Program-made: the position numbers and the translations under genes
The notes under the pieces: generated by a model
The model's database searches: none
Told to the model about the DNA's origin: nothing
Seen by the model: the letters and a program-made list of their open reading frames with translations, nothing else
Part shown: positions 52,610-62,900 of the stretch, one piece after another
How positions within the stretch are numbered: position 1 is the stretch's first letter
Layout: the number at the start of each line of letters is the position of its first letter
From: Euzebyella marina
GTDB lineage: Bacteria > Bacteroidota > Bacteroidia > Flavobacteriales > Flavobacteriaceae
DNA length: 64,000 nucleotides
Direction of reading: 5' to 3'
Assembly: GCF_014855515.1 (NCBI RefSeq)
Contig: NZ_JACYFK010000001.1
Coordinates: forward strand, 372,001 to 436,000

Positions 52610-53293
52610 ATGAAATTGCTCATTATAGAAGATGAACCTGAAATGCTAAAAAGCCTCGAAGAATTCGCCGCGGAAGAGGGGTATTTTTGTGATGTCGCCT
52701 GTAATCTCTCCGAAGGTCTGGAGCGCATCGGTCTTTATGATTATGACTGTATTATTTTGGACATTAATCTTCCAGATGGTAATGGTTTCCATTTGCTAGA
52801 GGTTCTCCATAAGGATGATAAGTCCGATGGGGTAATCATCCTTTCTGCCCGTAATTCCCTGGACGATAAATTAAAAGGCTTGGGGTTAGGAGCTGATGAT
52901 TACCTGACCAAACCATTTTACTTTTCCGAGTTGAATGCCCGTATAAAGGCAATTATAAGGAGAAAACAATTCAAGACAAATAGATTGGTTCACTATGCTA
53001 ATCTGGTAATAGAACCAGATCAGTACATAGTTGGAATTGATAATCTCGAAAGCCCACTTTCTCTAACAAAGAAAGAATATGCTATCCTTACCCACTTGAT
53101 CAACAATCACAAACGGGTGATCACCAAGGTTTCTTTGGCAGAATATATCTGGGGCGATTACGTAGATGAGGTACAGAGTTTTGATTTTTTGTTTTCACAA
53201 ATCAGAAATTTGAGACGCAAGCTAAAGGAAGCAGGTGCCAACGTGGAAATAACCAATATTTACGGTGTGGGATACCAAATAAAAACAATATGA
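52610..53293 (+). CDS. OmpR/CusR-type response regulator
   Basis: A 227-residue regulator: receiver with EDE (7-9), phospho-acceptor Asp51 (IILDINLPDGNG), LSARN and LTKPF; winged helix at about 125-225 (LSLTKKEYAILTHLINNHKRVITK, FDFLFSQIRNLRRKL). It overlaps its kinase by 4 bases. The shared motif in front of its own gene, the PepSY-like gene and the TolC gene makes it the likely regulator of all three. A metal or envelope-stress signal is inferred from the cargo. Confidence 0.93.
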   Translation: MKLLIIEDEPEMLKSLEEFAAEEGYFCDVACNLSEGLERIGLYDYDCIILDINLPDGNGFHLLEVLHKDDKSDGVIILSARNSLDDKLKGLGLGADDYLTKPFYFSELNARIKAIIRRKQFKTNRLVHYANLVIEPDQYIVGIDNLESPLSLTKKEYAILTHLINNHKRVITKVSLAEYIWGDYVDEVQSFDFLFSQIRNLRRKLKEAGANVEITNIYGVGYQIKTI

Positions 53294-54555
53294 AGCTGCT
53301 TTCTTATACGACCCGAATCCAATTATTCGCATTCCTTTTACTGTTTGGGATATTCTCGACCTTGTTTTATCTGGTGCTAAGCTGGAATGTACTTCAAAAC
53401 ATAGATGAGGTTTTGTATAACCGTAAGATGAACTTGCTTGCCTATCTCGAAAAGCACCCGGAAATATCCATAGCGAAGGATTACCCTCTGGACGATTTTA
53501 CATTTTACCCTATTGATATAAATACGTTTCAAGACGGAAAAGAAAGCTATGCCGACACATTGATCTATGAACCGATAGATGCCGAATTAGATGAGTACCG
53601 GAAGCTGATAACATTTGTGGAATTAAACGACAGCTATTACAAACTGGAAATTGTGAAGCCTCACCTGGAAGCAACTGAAATCATTGGTACGATTGCTATT
53701 ACGCTAGGAGGGCTATTTTTTGGACTTGCTTTCTGTTTTTACCTCTCAAACAGAATGCTTTCTCGAAGAATATGGCAGCCCTTTTATACTATGCTTGACA
53801 AGCTCAAAAATTATAATCTTGGCAATGCAAATACACCAGTATTCCCAAATTCCAAAATTGAAGAATTTCAGCTATTAAATAATGTGATGACCGAACTGAC
53901 TCGGAAAAACAAGGAGGTCTTTGATAACCAAAAACAGTTTGTCGGGGACGCTTCCCACGAAATGCAGACCCCTCTGTCCATAATCCAGTCAAAACTGGAA
54001 GCACTTATAGGCCAAACACAGCTCTCCGAAAAGCAGTCTGACATCCTGGAAGGTATCATCGGTTCCACACAAAGGCTGAAAAAACTGAACAAAACCCTGT
54101 TGCTGCTTGCGAAAATAGAGAATGACCAGTTCCTAACAACGGAAGAGGTAAATGTTGATGGAATAATAGGTAGGTCGCTGGAATTTTATGAGGAGCAGAA
54201 GGAAGCCTTAAACATTAGGACAGAGATCGATATCAGGAATGAGGCAATTGTCCAGGGAAACAGGTTGCTTATCGAGATTCTCATCCAAAACCTGCTCAAA
54301 AACGCCTTCCTGCACAACGTGAAAGATGGAAAAGTAATCATAAACCTGGACGGGAAACGATTGGTTATTACCAACACCGGTAGCGAAAAGGGGGTTGACA
54401 AGGAAAAATTGTTCCAACGGTTCTATAAATCTTCCAACAATCCAGATTCGTGGGGCCTTGGGTTGGCCATTGCACACAAGATTGCCGATAAGGGCAATTG
54501 GAGGTTAACGTACAGTCACAAAAATGCGCTTCACACATTCACCGTCGATTTTTGA
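53290..54555 (+). CDS. Sensor histidine kinase of the cargo two-component system
   Basis: A 421-residue kinase with membrane helices at about 10-32 and 133-152 enclosing a periplasmic region of about 100 residues. A HAMP-like linker and HisKA motif FVGDASHEMQTPLSIIQSKLEA (His223) follow. The ATPase has N-box LIQNLLKNAFLHN and GLGLAIAHKIAD, but the usual DxGxG G1 box is replaced by ITNTGSEKGV. This form of kinase is common in Bacteroidetes with CusR-type partners. Confidence 0.9.
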   Translation: MKLLSYTTRIQLFAFLLLFGIFSTLFYLVLSWNVLQNIDEVLYNRKMNLLAYLEKHPEISIAKDYPLDDFTFYPIDINTFQDGKESYADTLIYEPIDAELDEYRKLITFVELNDSYYKLEIVKPHLEATEIIGTIAITLGGLFFGLAFCFYLSNRMLSRRIWQPFYTMLDKLKNYNLGNANTPVFPNSKIEEFQLLNNVMTELTRKNKEVFDNQKQFVGDASHEMQTPLSIIQSKLEALIGQTQLSEKQSDILEGIIGSTQRLKKLNKTLLLLAKIENDQFLTTEEVNVDGIIGRSLEFYEEQKEALNIRTEIDIRNEAIVQGNRLLIEILIQNLLKNAFLHNVKDGKVIINLDGKRLVITNTGSEKGVDKEKLFQRFYKSSNNPDSWGLGLAIAHKIADKGNWRLTYSHKNALHTFTVDF

Positions 54556-54564
54556 CAATCCCAA

Positions 54565-54592
54565 ATTTCTACAGATTCAGTTTTTACATTTG
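54565..54592 (+). promoter_or_regulatory. Regulated promoter of the PepSY-like gene (shared motif copy 2)
   Basis: ATTTCTACAGATTC at 54565-54578, six bases, then the perfect -7 box TACATTTG at 54585-54592. The ATG is at 54629. Same spacing as the copies at 52577 and 58513. Confidence 0.75.
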
Positions 54593-54628
54593 GTATGAGT
54601 TAAATGTTAATCTTTAAATTTTAATGCT

Positions 54629-54973
54629 ATGAATACAAATAAGAAATTTTTTCGCATTTTGCTGTTATCCCTACTATTTATTGGTGGCGGAATGTTCACG
54701 GCTACGGCACAATCCGAAATAAAAGAGCTAAGTGAAGAGGCCATTGAGTTCTCCAATCTTCCAAAGGCCGTACAGGATGCCTTTAAGAATTCCGATTATG
54801 CCAAATGGGAAATTGAAGAGGTGGAAAAGGTCGAGACCGATAAGGGAACTATGTATGAACTTGAGGTCGAGAACGAGGATGAGACGTATTATGAACTCTA
54901 TTTTAGCCCCAAAGGAGAACTTGTGCTTAAAAGGGAGGAAAGCCACTCGGACGGCGATGACGATCATCGATAA
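54629..54973 (+). CDS. PepSY-like periplasmic protein
   Basis: A 114-residue exported protein with a signal peptide (LLSLLFIGGGMFTATAQ) and one PepSY/BLIP-like unit (LPKAVQDAFKNSDYAKWEIEEVEKVETDKGTMYELEVENEDETYYELYF) ending in an acidic/His tail (SHSDGDDDHR). Such proteins are common partners of two-component systems in Bacteroidetes and may modulate the kinase or bind metal by the His/Asp tail. It has its own regulated promoter and a terminator after it. Confidence 0.75.
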   Translation: MNTNKKFFRILLLSLLFIGGGMFTATAQSEIKELSEEAIEFSNLPKAVQDAFKNSDYAKWEIEEVEKVETDKGTMYELEVENEDETYYELYFSPKGELVLKREESHSDGDDDHR

Positions 54974-55019
54974 AATTTGGATGAAGATAGTCTAGTTGAT
55001 TTTTTAATGATCATATAAG

Positions 55020-55070
55020 TTGGGAGATGCCAGAAAGAATGATTTTGGACTTGTGCATCTCCCAATTTTT
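55020..55070 (+). terminator. Terminator after the PepSY-like gene
   Basis: TTGGGAGATGC (55020-55030) pairs perfectly with GCATCTCCCAA (55055-55065) around a 24-base loop, followed by TTTTT. Confidence 0.75.
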
Positions 55071-55252
55071 TAATGTTAATGGGAAAAATTGGTTTAGCCT
55101 TGAGTTCGTTCCTTTTCTTCGTGCGGAAGATGGTGCGTCAAAGGTTAATGGGCTATTATTTCATGATCCGTAATCAGGCAAAGAAAGGTACGTATTTTCT
55201 TGTTACCCGCATTCCTGTCCGTTTTGGTAATAAATTGGCAACATCAGTCTCA

Positions 55253-55281
55253 TTTGCTTTTCAATTTGGTATCTTATTTTG
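55253..55281 (+). promoter_or_regulatory. Candidate promoter of the chromate-type operon
   Basis: TTTG at 55253-55256 and TTATTTTG at 55274-55281 are 17 bases apart, with the ATG at 55337. The shared TTTCTACAGA motif is not present, so this operon may be expressed independently of the two-component system. The stretch 55071-55336 otherwise holds no convincing gene. Confidence 0.35.
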
Positions 55282-55336
55282 AAACTAAACTATAGAATTG
55301 AAAATAACTGAATATATATTTTACAAAAACTGAACT

Positions 55337-56287
55337 ATGAAAAAAATATGGATTTTTGTATTAGCGTTGATGCTAATTTCTTTTGGTTGTGAGCAACCTA
55401 ACAAGAAAGATGATTCAAAAGAATCGGCTGAAAAACCTTTAAAAAACAATAATGAATTAAAGGCGATGGATATTGGAACCTTAAAATCCGGACTTGGGAT
55501 GGAAGGAAAGGAAGAAGGTGGGCAATTTAAAGTTACCATTCCGCAAAACGACCTGAATGTAAAGGTTGATGGTTTTAAGATTATTCCCCCGATGGGATTG
55601 GGCAGTTGGGCTGCTTTTGCACCAACCTCGGCACAAACTATGGTTATGGGCGATATAGTGGTTACGGAAAAAGACCTGAAACCGGTACAACAGGAAATAA
55701 TCCAACAGGGATTGACGGTTACGGCGATCCACAACCATTTTGTAAGGAACGAGCCAGATGTAATGTACATGCATATCGGTGGTATGGGAAGCGAAGAAAA
55801 ATTGGCCAAAAGTTTAAAAGCTATTTTTGATAAGGTAACGGAAATTAGGGGAGCAGACCCGTCCGCCGTAGAAATGTCGTCGGTGGAGAACACGCTGGAC
55901 ACCAAAAGGATTGACAGCATCTTAGGGCATAGCGGGACTATGACCAATGGGGTGTATAAAATCACCATTGGCCGACCCGATGTAAAGCTGACGGAACACG
56001 GAGCTCCTGTTAGCACATTCATGGGGTTCAACACTTGGGCAAGTTGGCAGGGCACACCTGAAAAAGCAGCAGTAGCCGGTGATTTTACTATGCTGTCAGA
56101 TGAAGTAGCTCCGGTTATCAAAGCACTTATTGAGAATGACATTGAAGTGGTAGCGGTACATAATCACATGGTGCACGAGGATCCAAGAATTTTCTTTCTT
56201 CATTATTGGGGAATTGGATCAGCCGAAAAATTAGCAATAGGATTAAGAGAGGCTTTGGACAAAACGGGAGTAATTAATGCGGAATAA
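55337..56287 (+). CDS. DUF1259 (LppY/LpqO) duplicated-domain lipoprotein
   Basis: A 316-residue lipoprotein (LALMLISFGCEQ) built of two copies of a domain of about 130 residues (about 45-170 and 190-315). Each has WA-W/F-A-P or WASWQGTP, then TAIHNHFVRNEP or VAVHNHMVHEDP, and a closing GSEEKLAKSL or GSAEKLAIGL. The paired HNH motifs look like metal ligands. The family often accompanies chrA and a superoxide dismutase in chromate-resistance clusters, as it does here. The biochemical role is unknown. Confidence 0.8.
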   Translation: MKKIWIFVLALMLISFGCEQPNKKDDSKESAEKPLKNNNELKAMDIGTLKSGLGMEGKEEGGQFKVTIPQNDLNVKVDGFKIIPPMGLGSWAAFAPTSAQTMVMGDIVVTEKDLKPVQQEIIQQGLTVTAIHNHFVRNEPDVMYMHIGGMGSEEKLAKSLKAIFDKVTEIRGADPSAVEMSSVENTLDTKRIDSILGHSGTMTNGVYKITIGRPDVKLTEHGAPVSTFMGFNTWASWQGTPEKAAVAGDFTMLSDEVAPVIKALIENDIEVVAVHNHMVHEDPRIFFLHYWGIGSAEKLAIGLREALDKTGVINAE

Positions 56288-56373
56288 ATTTACACCGGCA
56301 CCGGTTTCATTTGCCTTTCTTATTCGGCATCTTACAATTGAAAGTAACGAGTTTAAATAAAAAAATCAGAAAA

Positions 56374-57096
56374 ATGGACAGAAAAGAATTTATAAAAAAT
56401 TCAGCAATTCTTGGAGGAGCAACCATTCTTCCTATAAACAATGTTTTTTCCCAAAGTGTTAATGAAGCAAGTATTGACAAACTGGTAGACAGCAACGGAA
56501 ACTTTATCCAAAAGCCGTTACCATATAAGAAGACCTTTTTAGAGCCTTATATGGACGAAGAGACCTTGCACTTGCATTATGAATTTCACCACGGTGGTGC
56601 AGTCAAAGGTGCCAATAAGGATTTGGAAAATATCAAGAAAAATCTCGACTCCGGTGAAATGGATAGTGTCGATTTGTGGACCAGGAAATTGTCCTATCAT
56701 TTTTCAAGCCACGTACTACACACTATTTTTTGGACAAATCTCACAAACAAGAAAAGCGAGCCCAAGGCAGAGCTTCTAAAGCAAATAGAAAAGGACTTTG
56801 GTTCATTTGATAAACTCAAGTCCTACATAGCAAAAGTTTCTAAAAGTGTAGAAGGCAGTGGTTGGGGAATTTTAGGTTACCAGCCTTATTCACAATCCCT
56901 CACACTTCTCCAGTGTGAAAATCATCAAAAGCTTACCCAGTGGGGCGTTATTCCCATATTGGTCATAGACGTTTGGGAACACGCGTATTATTTAAAACAT
57001 AAAAACAAGAGAGGTGATTTTGTTGATACTATAATGGAAATCATAAATTGGGATAACGTAGCACAACGTTTTGCGAATGCTAAAAAGATTAACTAA
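56374..57096 (+). CDS. Fe/Mn superoxide dismutase, exported (ChrC-like)
   Basis: About 240 residues from the ATG at 56374, with a Tat-like or Sec signal region (DRKEFIKNSAILGGATILPI). The SOD domain has ligands in LHLHYEFHH, FSSHVLHTIFW and VIDVWEHAYYL, and GSGWGILGYQP. It dismutates superoxide in the periplasm. Iron SODs belong to some chromate operons (ChrC), where they counter radicals from chromate reduction. The Arg pair of a strict Tat signal is RK here, so the route is uncertain. Confidence 0.88.
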   Translation: MDRKEFIKNSAILGGATILPINNVFSQSVNEASIDKLVDSNGNFIQKPLPYKKTFLEPYMDEETLHLHYEFHHGGAVKGANKDLENIKKNLDSGEMDSVDLWTRKLSYHFSSHVLHTIFWTNLTNKKSEPKAELLKQIEKDFGSFDKLKSYIAKVSKSVEGSGWGILGYQPYSQSLTLLQCENHQKLTQWGVIPILVIDVWEHAYYLKHKNKRGDFVDTIMEIINWDNVAQRFANAKKIN

Positions 57097-57118
57097 GAAC
57101 TAATTATCGTCAAAGGCA

Positions 57119-58492
57119 ATGTCCAGTGTATCAAATCCCTCTAAAAACCAGGTGTTACCATTCAGCGAGGCGTTAAAAGTTTGGGTAAAAGTAGCCATCC
57201 ATAGTTTTGGTGGCCCGGCAGGCCAAATTGCGGTCATGCACAAATTTTTGGTGGAAGAAAAGAAATGGATCAGCGAAAACCGCTTTTTGCATGCGCTGAA
57301 TTATTGCATGTTGTTGCCAGGTCCCGAAGCACAACAACTGGCCACATACATAGGTTGGCTGCTTCATAAAAAAAAGGGCGGATTGGTTGCCGGACTACTT
57401 TTTATATTGCCTGGATTTATATCCATACTGATCTTGAGCATTCTTTATGCAGCTTATCGGGATGTGGCTATCGTTGACGCCATATTTTTTGGTATTAAGC
57501 CAGCAGTGCTGGCCATTGTAATTGGTGCGGTTATAAAAATTGGCAAGAAAGCCCTTAAAAATGAAGTCATGGTAATTATGGCTGCCTTGGCATTTGTTGC
57601 CATCTTCTTTTTTGAGATGGACTTTCCTTACATTGTACTTGCGGCAGGGATAACAGGCTTTCTTGGAGGCAAATTCTGGGAGGAGAAATTTCATGTCATT
57701 AAAGGCCATGCGGATAAAACAGAACAGGAAAATGATTATTTAATTGACAGCCATATTCAACAAGTCAAACCCTCATTCAAGAAGACCCTCCAAACGATTT
57801 TATTGTACCTCTCTTTGTGGGCATTGCCGTTAATTTTAATCGCATTATGGGTTGGCGTTGATTCCATCTTCTTTAGCGAAGGAATATTTTTTAGCAAAAC
57901 CGCAGTGGTTACGTTTGGAGGAGCCTACTCGGTTCTTGCCTACATAGCTCAAAAAGCAGTGGAAGATTACGGCTGGCTGAAAAGCGGAGAAATGCTGGAT
58001 GGTTTAGGTATGGCAGAAACCACACCGGGTCCACTCATACAGGTCGTGCAATTTGTAGGGTTTATGGGAGCTTACCGCTTTGCTGGCACTATGGATCCTC
58101 TACTGGCCGGAATCTTAGCTTCCTTACTGGTAACCTGGACTACCTTTATTCCCTGCTTCTTGTTCATATTTACTGGTGCTCCCTATATTGAATACCTCAG
58201 AGGAAATAAAAGCCTGACGACTGCCTTATCAGGAATTACGGCTGCTGTTGTAGGTGTAGTACTCAACCTTGGTGTTTGGTTTACCATCCACACACTGTTT
58301 GGGAAAGTGAACGAAAGCCATTCACTTGGAATAAGATGGTTAATCCCGGAATGGGAGACTATAAACATTCCTTCATTGGTGATCGGATTGATAGCCGCCT
58401 TTGCCTACTTCATCCTCAAATGGAACATGCTTAAAACCATACTCATTAGTGTGATATGCGGCATCCTTTATCATTTCATTTTTTTAAAATAG
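57119..58492 (+). CDS. chrA: ChrA chromate efflux transporter
   Basis: A 457-residue membrane protein with two homologous halves of the Chromate_transp family. The first has VKVAIHSFGGPAGQIAVMHK and LPGPEAQQLATYIGW; the second has TFGGAYSVLAYIAQKA and AETTPGPLIQVVQFVGF. About 11-12 membrane helices are likely. It expels chromate driven by the membrane potential. It follows the SOD gene by 22 bases in the same operon. Confidence 0.92.
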   Translation: MSSVSNPSKNQVLPFSEALKVWVKVAIHSFGGPAGQIAVMHKFLVEEKKWISENRFLHALNYCMLLPGPEAQQLATYIGWLLHKKKGGLVAGLLFILPGFISILILSILYAAYRDVAIVDAIFFGIKPAVLAIVIGAVIKIGKKALKNEVMVIMAALAFVAIFFFEMDFPYIVLAAGITGFLGGKFWEEKFHVIKGHADKTEQENDYLIDSHIQQVKPSFKKTLQTILLYLSLWALPLILIALWVGVDSIFFSEGIFFSKTAVVTFGGAYSVLAYIAQKAVEDYGWLKSGEMLDGLGMAETTPGPLIQVVQFVGFMGAYRFAGTMDPLLAGILASLLVTWTTFIPCFLFIFTGAPYIEYLRGNKSLTTALSGITAAVVGVVLNLGVWFTIHTLFGKVNESHSLGIRWLIPEWETINIPSLVIGLIAAFAYFILKWNMLKTILISVICGILYHFIFLK

Positions 58493-58512
58493 CAGAATAC
58501 TCTCGTTCCCAT

Positions 58513-58540
58513 ATTTCTACAGAATCGGGTCATAATTTTG
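58513..58540 (+). promoter_or_regulatory. Regulated promoter of the efflux operon (shared motif copy 3)
   Basis: ATTTCTACAGAATC at 58513-58526, six bases, then the perfect -7 box TAATTTTG at 58533-58540. The ATG of the TolC gene is at 58566. Confidence 0.75.
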
Positions 58541-58565
58541 TAACGAATTACATTAATAATTGAAT

Positions 58566-59939
58566 ATGATCCGAAAATTCAAGCTTATCCTGTTGGCATC
58601 TATTCTTGCTGTTTCTTGGACAAATGTACGGTCTCAAACACAACCGACAATTGTACAATTACTGGACACTGCCAAGAAAAATTATCCGGCAATTCTTGCC
58701 TCAGCGTCTCTTGAGCGGGCATCTGAAGAGAAGGTAAAATCCACCAGACGATTGTTGGTTCCAGAAGTTTCCGCCTCCACCTACATTAATTATGTTACTT
58801 ATAACAACATTACCGGAATGTTTTTCCCCGAATATTTTCTACCTGTAAGTGGGCCTCCATCTGCCAGGAATCTAAATGATATGGTTTGGGGGTCAGCTGC
58901 CGGTCTGCTCATGAAATGGGAACCCTACACTTTCGGAAGAAGAAATAATGAGATAAAGGCAGCGGAAAGCACCCATGAGGCCAGCACTTCCATAAAGGAT
59001 CTTACACTTTTAGAGCATAGCGTTCAACTATCGAGTACCTATCTGGATTATCTACTTGCTATGCAAATTCTTGATCTACTGGAAAGTGATCAGGAAAGAT
59101 CGAGATCAAATTACGAACAGGCTGTGGTCCTGGCTAATTCAGGGCTGGTTTCAGGGGTGGATACTGCACGATTTAGGACGGAGCTTTCCAAGGTGAAAAT
59201 CAATATACTGCAACAACAAAATACCATTCATGAATATAAAGAGAAACTGTCTGAGTTAATTGCGGCTGATTTGCCAGAAAACCTGGCGGATTCTACCTTT
59301 CTTAAAGTACTTCCCAGGTTGCCAGAAGTTTCAGGGGTGATTCATCCAAAGGAAAACCTGGCCATAGCCCAATGGAATGCCGCACAATACCAATTTAAAG
59401 CTGAAAAATTAAGCTGGTTACCTACTTTAAGTGTATGGGGCACCGCTTATGGCAGAGGTTCGGGGGTTCAGCTTGACAACAACGGTAACAGTTTTGTCAA
59501 TAATCCTACTGATGGATTTAATCTGACCCGGTTCAATTATGGCCTGGGTTTACAATTGACTATGCCGCTGACCCAAATCAGCCGATACAAAACCCAATGG
59601 AAAGCCAAGGAATGGGAAACTGAAGCTTATAAACAGCAACTTGAAGAAGTGAGACTGACCCTCAATAAACAAAAAACCATAGCTGATAAGGCCTTAGAAA
59701 CAGCAATGGCTATTGCAAGAGAGACTCCGTACCAGGTTGAGGATGCTCTTTATGCTTACGAAGCCGCACAATCCCGATACCAGGCCGGGTTGATGAGCTT
59801 TACGGAACTGATTGAATCCCAAAACGAACTGATTACTGCGGAAATAGAACTACGAAAATCCTATTGGGAAGCCTGGAAAGCACTATTGTATACAGCTGCT
59901 GTCAATGGTAATCTGGAAATATTCTTAAATCAATTATAG
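58566..59939 (+). CDS. TolC-family outer-membrane efflux protein
   Basis: About 457 residues from the ATG at 58566, with a signal peptide (LILLASILAVSWTNVRSQ). Two OEP repeats of long helices and strands are seen: LLDYLLAMQILDLLESDQERSRSNYEQAVVLANSGLVSGVDTAR in the first and YEAAQSRYQAGLMSFTELIESQNELITAE in the second. It forms the outer-membrane tunnel of the tripartite pump. It is the first gene of the efflux operon, 3 bases before the RND gene. Confidence 0.92.
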   Translation: MIRKFKLILLASILAVSWTNVRSQTQPTIVQLLDTAKKNYPAILASASLERASEEKVKSTRRLLVPEVSASTYINYVTYNNITGMFFPEYFLPVSGPPSARNLNDMVWGSAAGLLMKWEPYTFGRRNNEIKAAESTHEASTSIKDLTLLEHSVQLSSTYLDYLLAMQILDLLESDQERSRSNYEQAVVLANSGLVSGVDTARFRTELSKVKINILQQQNTIHEYKEKLSELIAADLPENLADSTFLKVLPRLPEVSGVIHPKENLAIAQWNAAQYQFKAEKLSWLPTLSVWGTAYGRGSGVQLDNNGNSFVNNPTDGFNLTRFNYGLGLQLTMPLTQISRYKTQWKAKEWETEAYKQQLEEVRLTLNKQKTIADKALETAMAIARETPYQVEDALYAYEAAQSRYQAGLMSFTELIESQNELITAEIELRKSYWEAWKALLYTAAVNGNLEIFLNQL

Positions 59940-59942
59940 GAG

Positions 59943-62900
59943 ATGATCAAACTAATAATATCTGCACTGCGAAAACCCATAACCGTCATGGTAACCCTTT
60001 TGGCCATCGTGTTTTTTGCGGTATTGTCAATCCGGAATATGTCAGTTGATATATTCCCAAAACTAGGCACCCCCACTATTTATGTGGCCCAAACATACGG
60101 TGGTCTTGCTCCTAATCAAATCGAAGGATTTATGACTTCTTATTACGAGTACCATTTTCTGTATATCAATGGGATAAAGGAAGTGGAAAGCAAAACTATT
60201 CAGGGCGTATCCTTGATGAAGCTCATTTTTCATGAGGGCACCGACATGTCTCAGGCTTTGGCGGAAGTGGTAGCCCAGGTCAACAGATCCAGGGCCTTTA
60301 TGCCTCCGGGGACAGTACCTCCGTTCATCACGCGTTTTGACGGAGGGGGTGCACCAGTAGGCCAACTTGTTTTTAGCAGTGAAACCAGGTCATTGGGTGA
60401 AATACAAGATCTTGCACTCTTTAAGGTACGTCCAAAATTTGCTTCAATACCGGGTGTGTCAGCCCCCCCCCCTTTTGGAGGAAACCAGCGTACTGTACTG
60501 ATTAAGGCAGACCCTTCCAAACTGCGCAGTTATAATATCAGTCCGGATGAACTCGTCATGGCTATTGCCAAGAACAATACCATTTCGCCTGCCGGAAATA
60601 TCCGAACTGCGGACAAACTTTTGATTGCTAACCAAAATACGGTGGTCAGCAATATCCAGGAACTGGCCAATATTCCCTTAAAGATGGGCTCCGGGCCCTC
60701 GGTATATGTAAAGGATGTAGCTGAAGTACAAAATGGGTCTGATGTTGCATCAGGATATGCCCTGATCAATGGCAGCCGCTCAGTGTACATTCCTGTAACC
60801 AAACGAGCCAGCGCATCAACCTGGGATGTGGTGAAACGCATCAAGGCAAGCCTGCCGGAAATGCAGGCTGCTGTGCCGGACGATATTAAAGTGAGCTATG
60901 AATTTGATCAGTCGGGCTATGTAATCAATTCCCTGAAAAACCTGTCCTTTGAGGGAGCTCTTGGAGCAGTGCTTACTGGCCTTATGGTACTGCTGTTTCT
61001 TGGTGACAGACGAAGCGCGCTAATTGTAATTCTTACCATACCACTTGCCATATTATCGGCAGTAGTGTGCCTTTATCTGGCTGGACAGTCGATCAATATC
61101 ATGACATTGGGCGGACTGGCGCTGGCAATAGGTATTCTCGTGGATGAATCGACCGTGACAATAGAGAATATCCACCGACATCAGGAAATGGGCAAGAAAA
61201 AGGGCCGTGCCATTCTGGATGCCTGCAAAGAAATTGCATTGCCCAAACTTCTTATCCTGACCAGCATTCTTGCCGTGTTTGTTCCTTCCTTTTTTATGAC
61301 TGGCACTCCCAGGGCCATGTTCTTACCGCTTACATTGGCTGTAGGTTTTGCCATGATTGCTTCATTTCTACTTTCTCAAACAATGGTTCCTATTCTTTCC
61401 AATTGGTTTCTGAAAGACCATATTACTCAAAATAAAGAAGGAAAATTCCAACAGTTTAGAAACCGGGTTGTAGGATATACAAAGGGTATTACAAACAGGA
61501 GCAAGTGGGCCATCGGTATTTACCTGATAACCACTATTGCCATGCTTGCGGTACTCTGGCAGTCTACTGGTACGGAGATATTTCCAAAAGTCAATTCCGG
61601 GCAGTTGCAAGTTCGTTTAAGAATGCCTGACGGAACCCGCATTGAAAATACGGAAAGGAAAACAAAGCAGTTTCTGGAAGTGGTAAACGAAGTGGTTGGT
61701 AAAGAAAATGTTGAGATTACATCGGCATTTGTCGGTATCCAACCACCCAGCTACCCGGTCAATACTATCTTTCTCTGGACAGGTGGGCCACATGAAGCTG
61801 TTATAAAGATCAAGCTACAGCAGACAGGAAAGCCCCTTGATGAAATTAAAGAAAATATCAGAAAAAAGGTAACAGAAATCATACCTGAAATGCAGCTCTC
61901 TTTTGAACCGGCTGACCTGGTTGACCAAGTAATGAGCCAGGGAGCCAACACATCAGTAGAGATAGCTGTTCAGGGCAAAAACCTTTCGGAATCACGTAAA
62001 TATGCCCAAGAAATAAAGGACAGGGTACAAACCGTATCGTTTATGCGTGATGTGCAATTTGGTATTCCACTTAACTATCCATCCATAGATTTACAATATG
62101 ACCGTGTCCGGGCAGGCCAGTTAGGCCTAACAATTGAAGACATTAGCCGCTCTGTAACAGCCTCCACCTCTTCCAGTCGTTTCACCCAGCCCAATTATTG
62201 GTTGGATGCCGGATCGGGCAATGCATACCAGGTCCAGGTAGAATTTCCTCAATATATGGTGGATCAACCCGATGATGTCGAAAAAGTTCCATTAAAGTCG
62301 GAAAACGGGAAAACCGTCTATGTGGGCGATGTGAGTAAATGGGAACCTTCTACCATGATTGGGGAATACGACCGTCTGAACCAACAACGGTTCATTACCA
62401 TCACCGGGAACCTGCATAATAAAGACCTGGGAAGTGCCATTAAAACGCTTAAAGATGAAGTAAATGCTATGGGTGAACCACCCGAAGGGATGAGTGTTAA
62501 ATTCAGAGGACTTGCTGAACCGCTCTCTCAAACCTTTGATGAATTGAGTACCGGCCTTTTACTGGCAGTAGCCGTGATATTTCTGCTGCTGGCAGCCAAC
62601 TTTCAGTCATTCCGGCTTTCCTTCGCAGTGCTATCCACTATTCCTGCCGTAGTTGCTGGTTCGTTCCTTCTGATTTGGATAAGCGGGAACACGCTCAACA
62701 TTCAATCTTTTATGGGCAGTATCATGGCTATAGGTGTGGCAGTGGCCAATGCCATATTATTTGTTACCATAGCAGAGCATTATCGGAAAGAACAAAAACA
62801 AAACCCTCACCTGGAAGGGATAAAGGATCGCCTGAGGCCCATACTCATGACCAGCATAGCCATGATAGCAGGGATGCTACCGATGGCGCTAGGGCTGGGT

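Noticed and set aside
55073-55282. Plus-strand ORF of 69 codons after the PepSY-like gene
   Set aside because: It begins within or beside a terminator, has no recognisable domain, and its hydrophobic look comes from AT-rich DNA.
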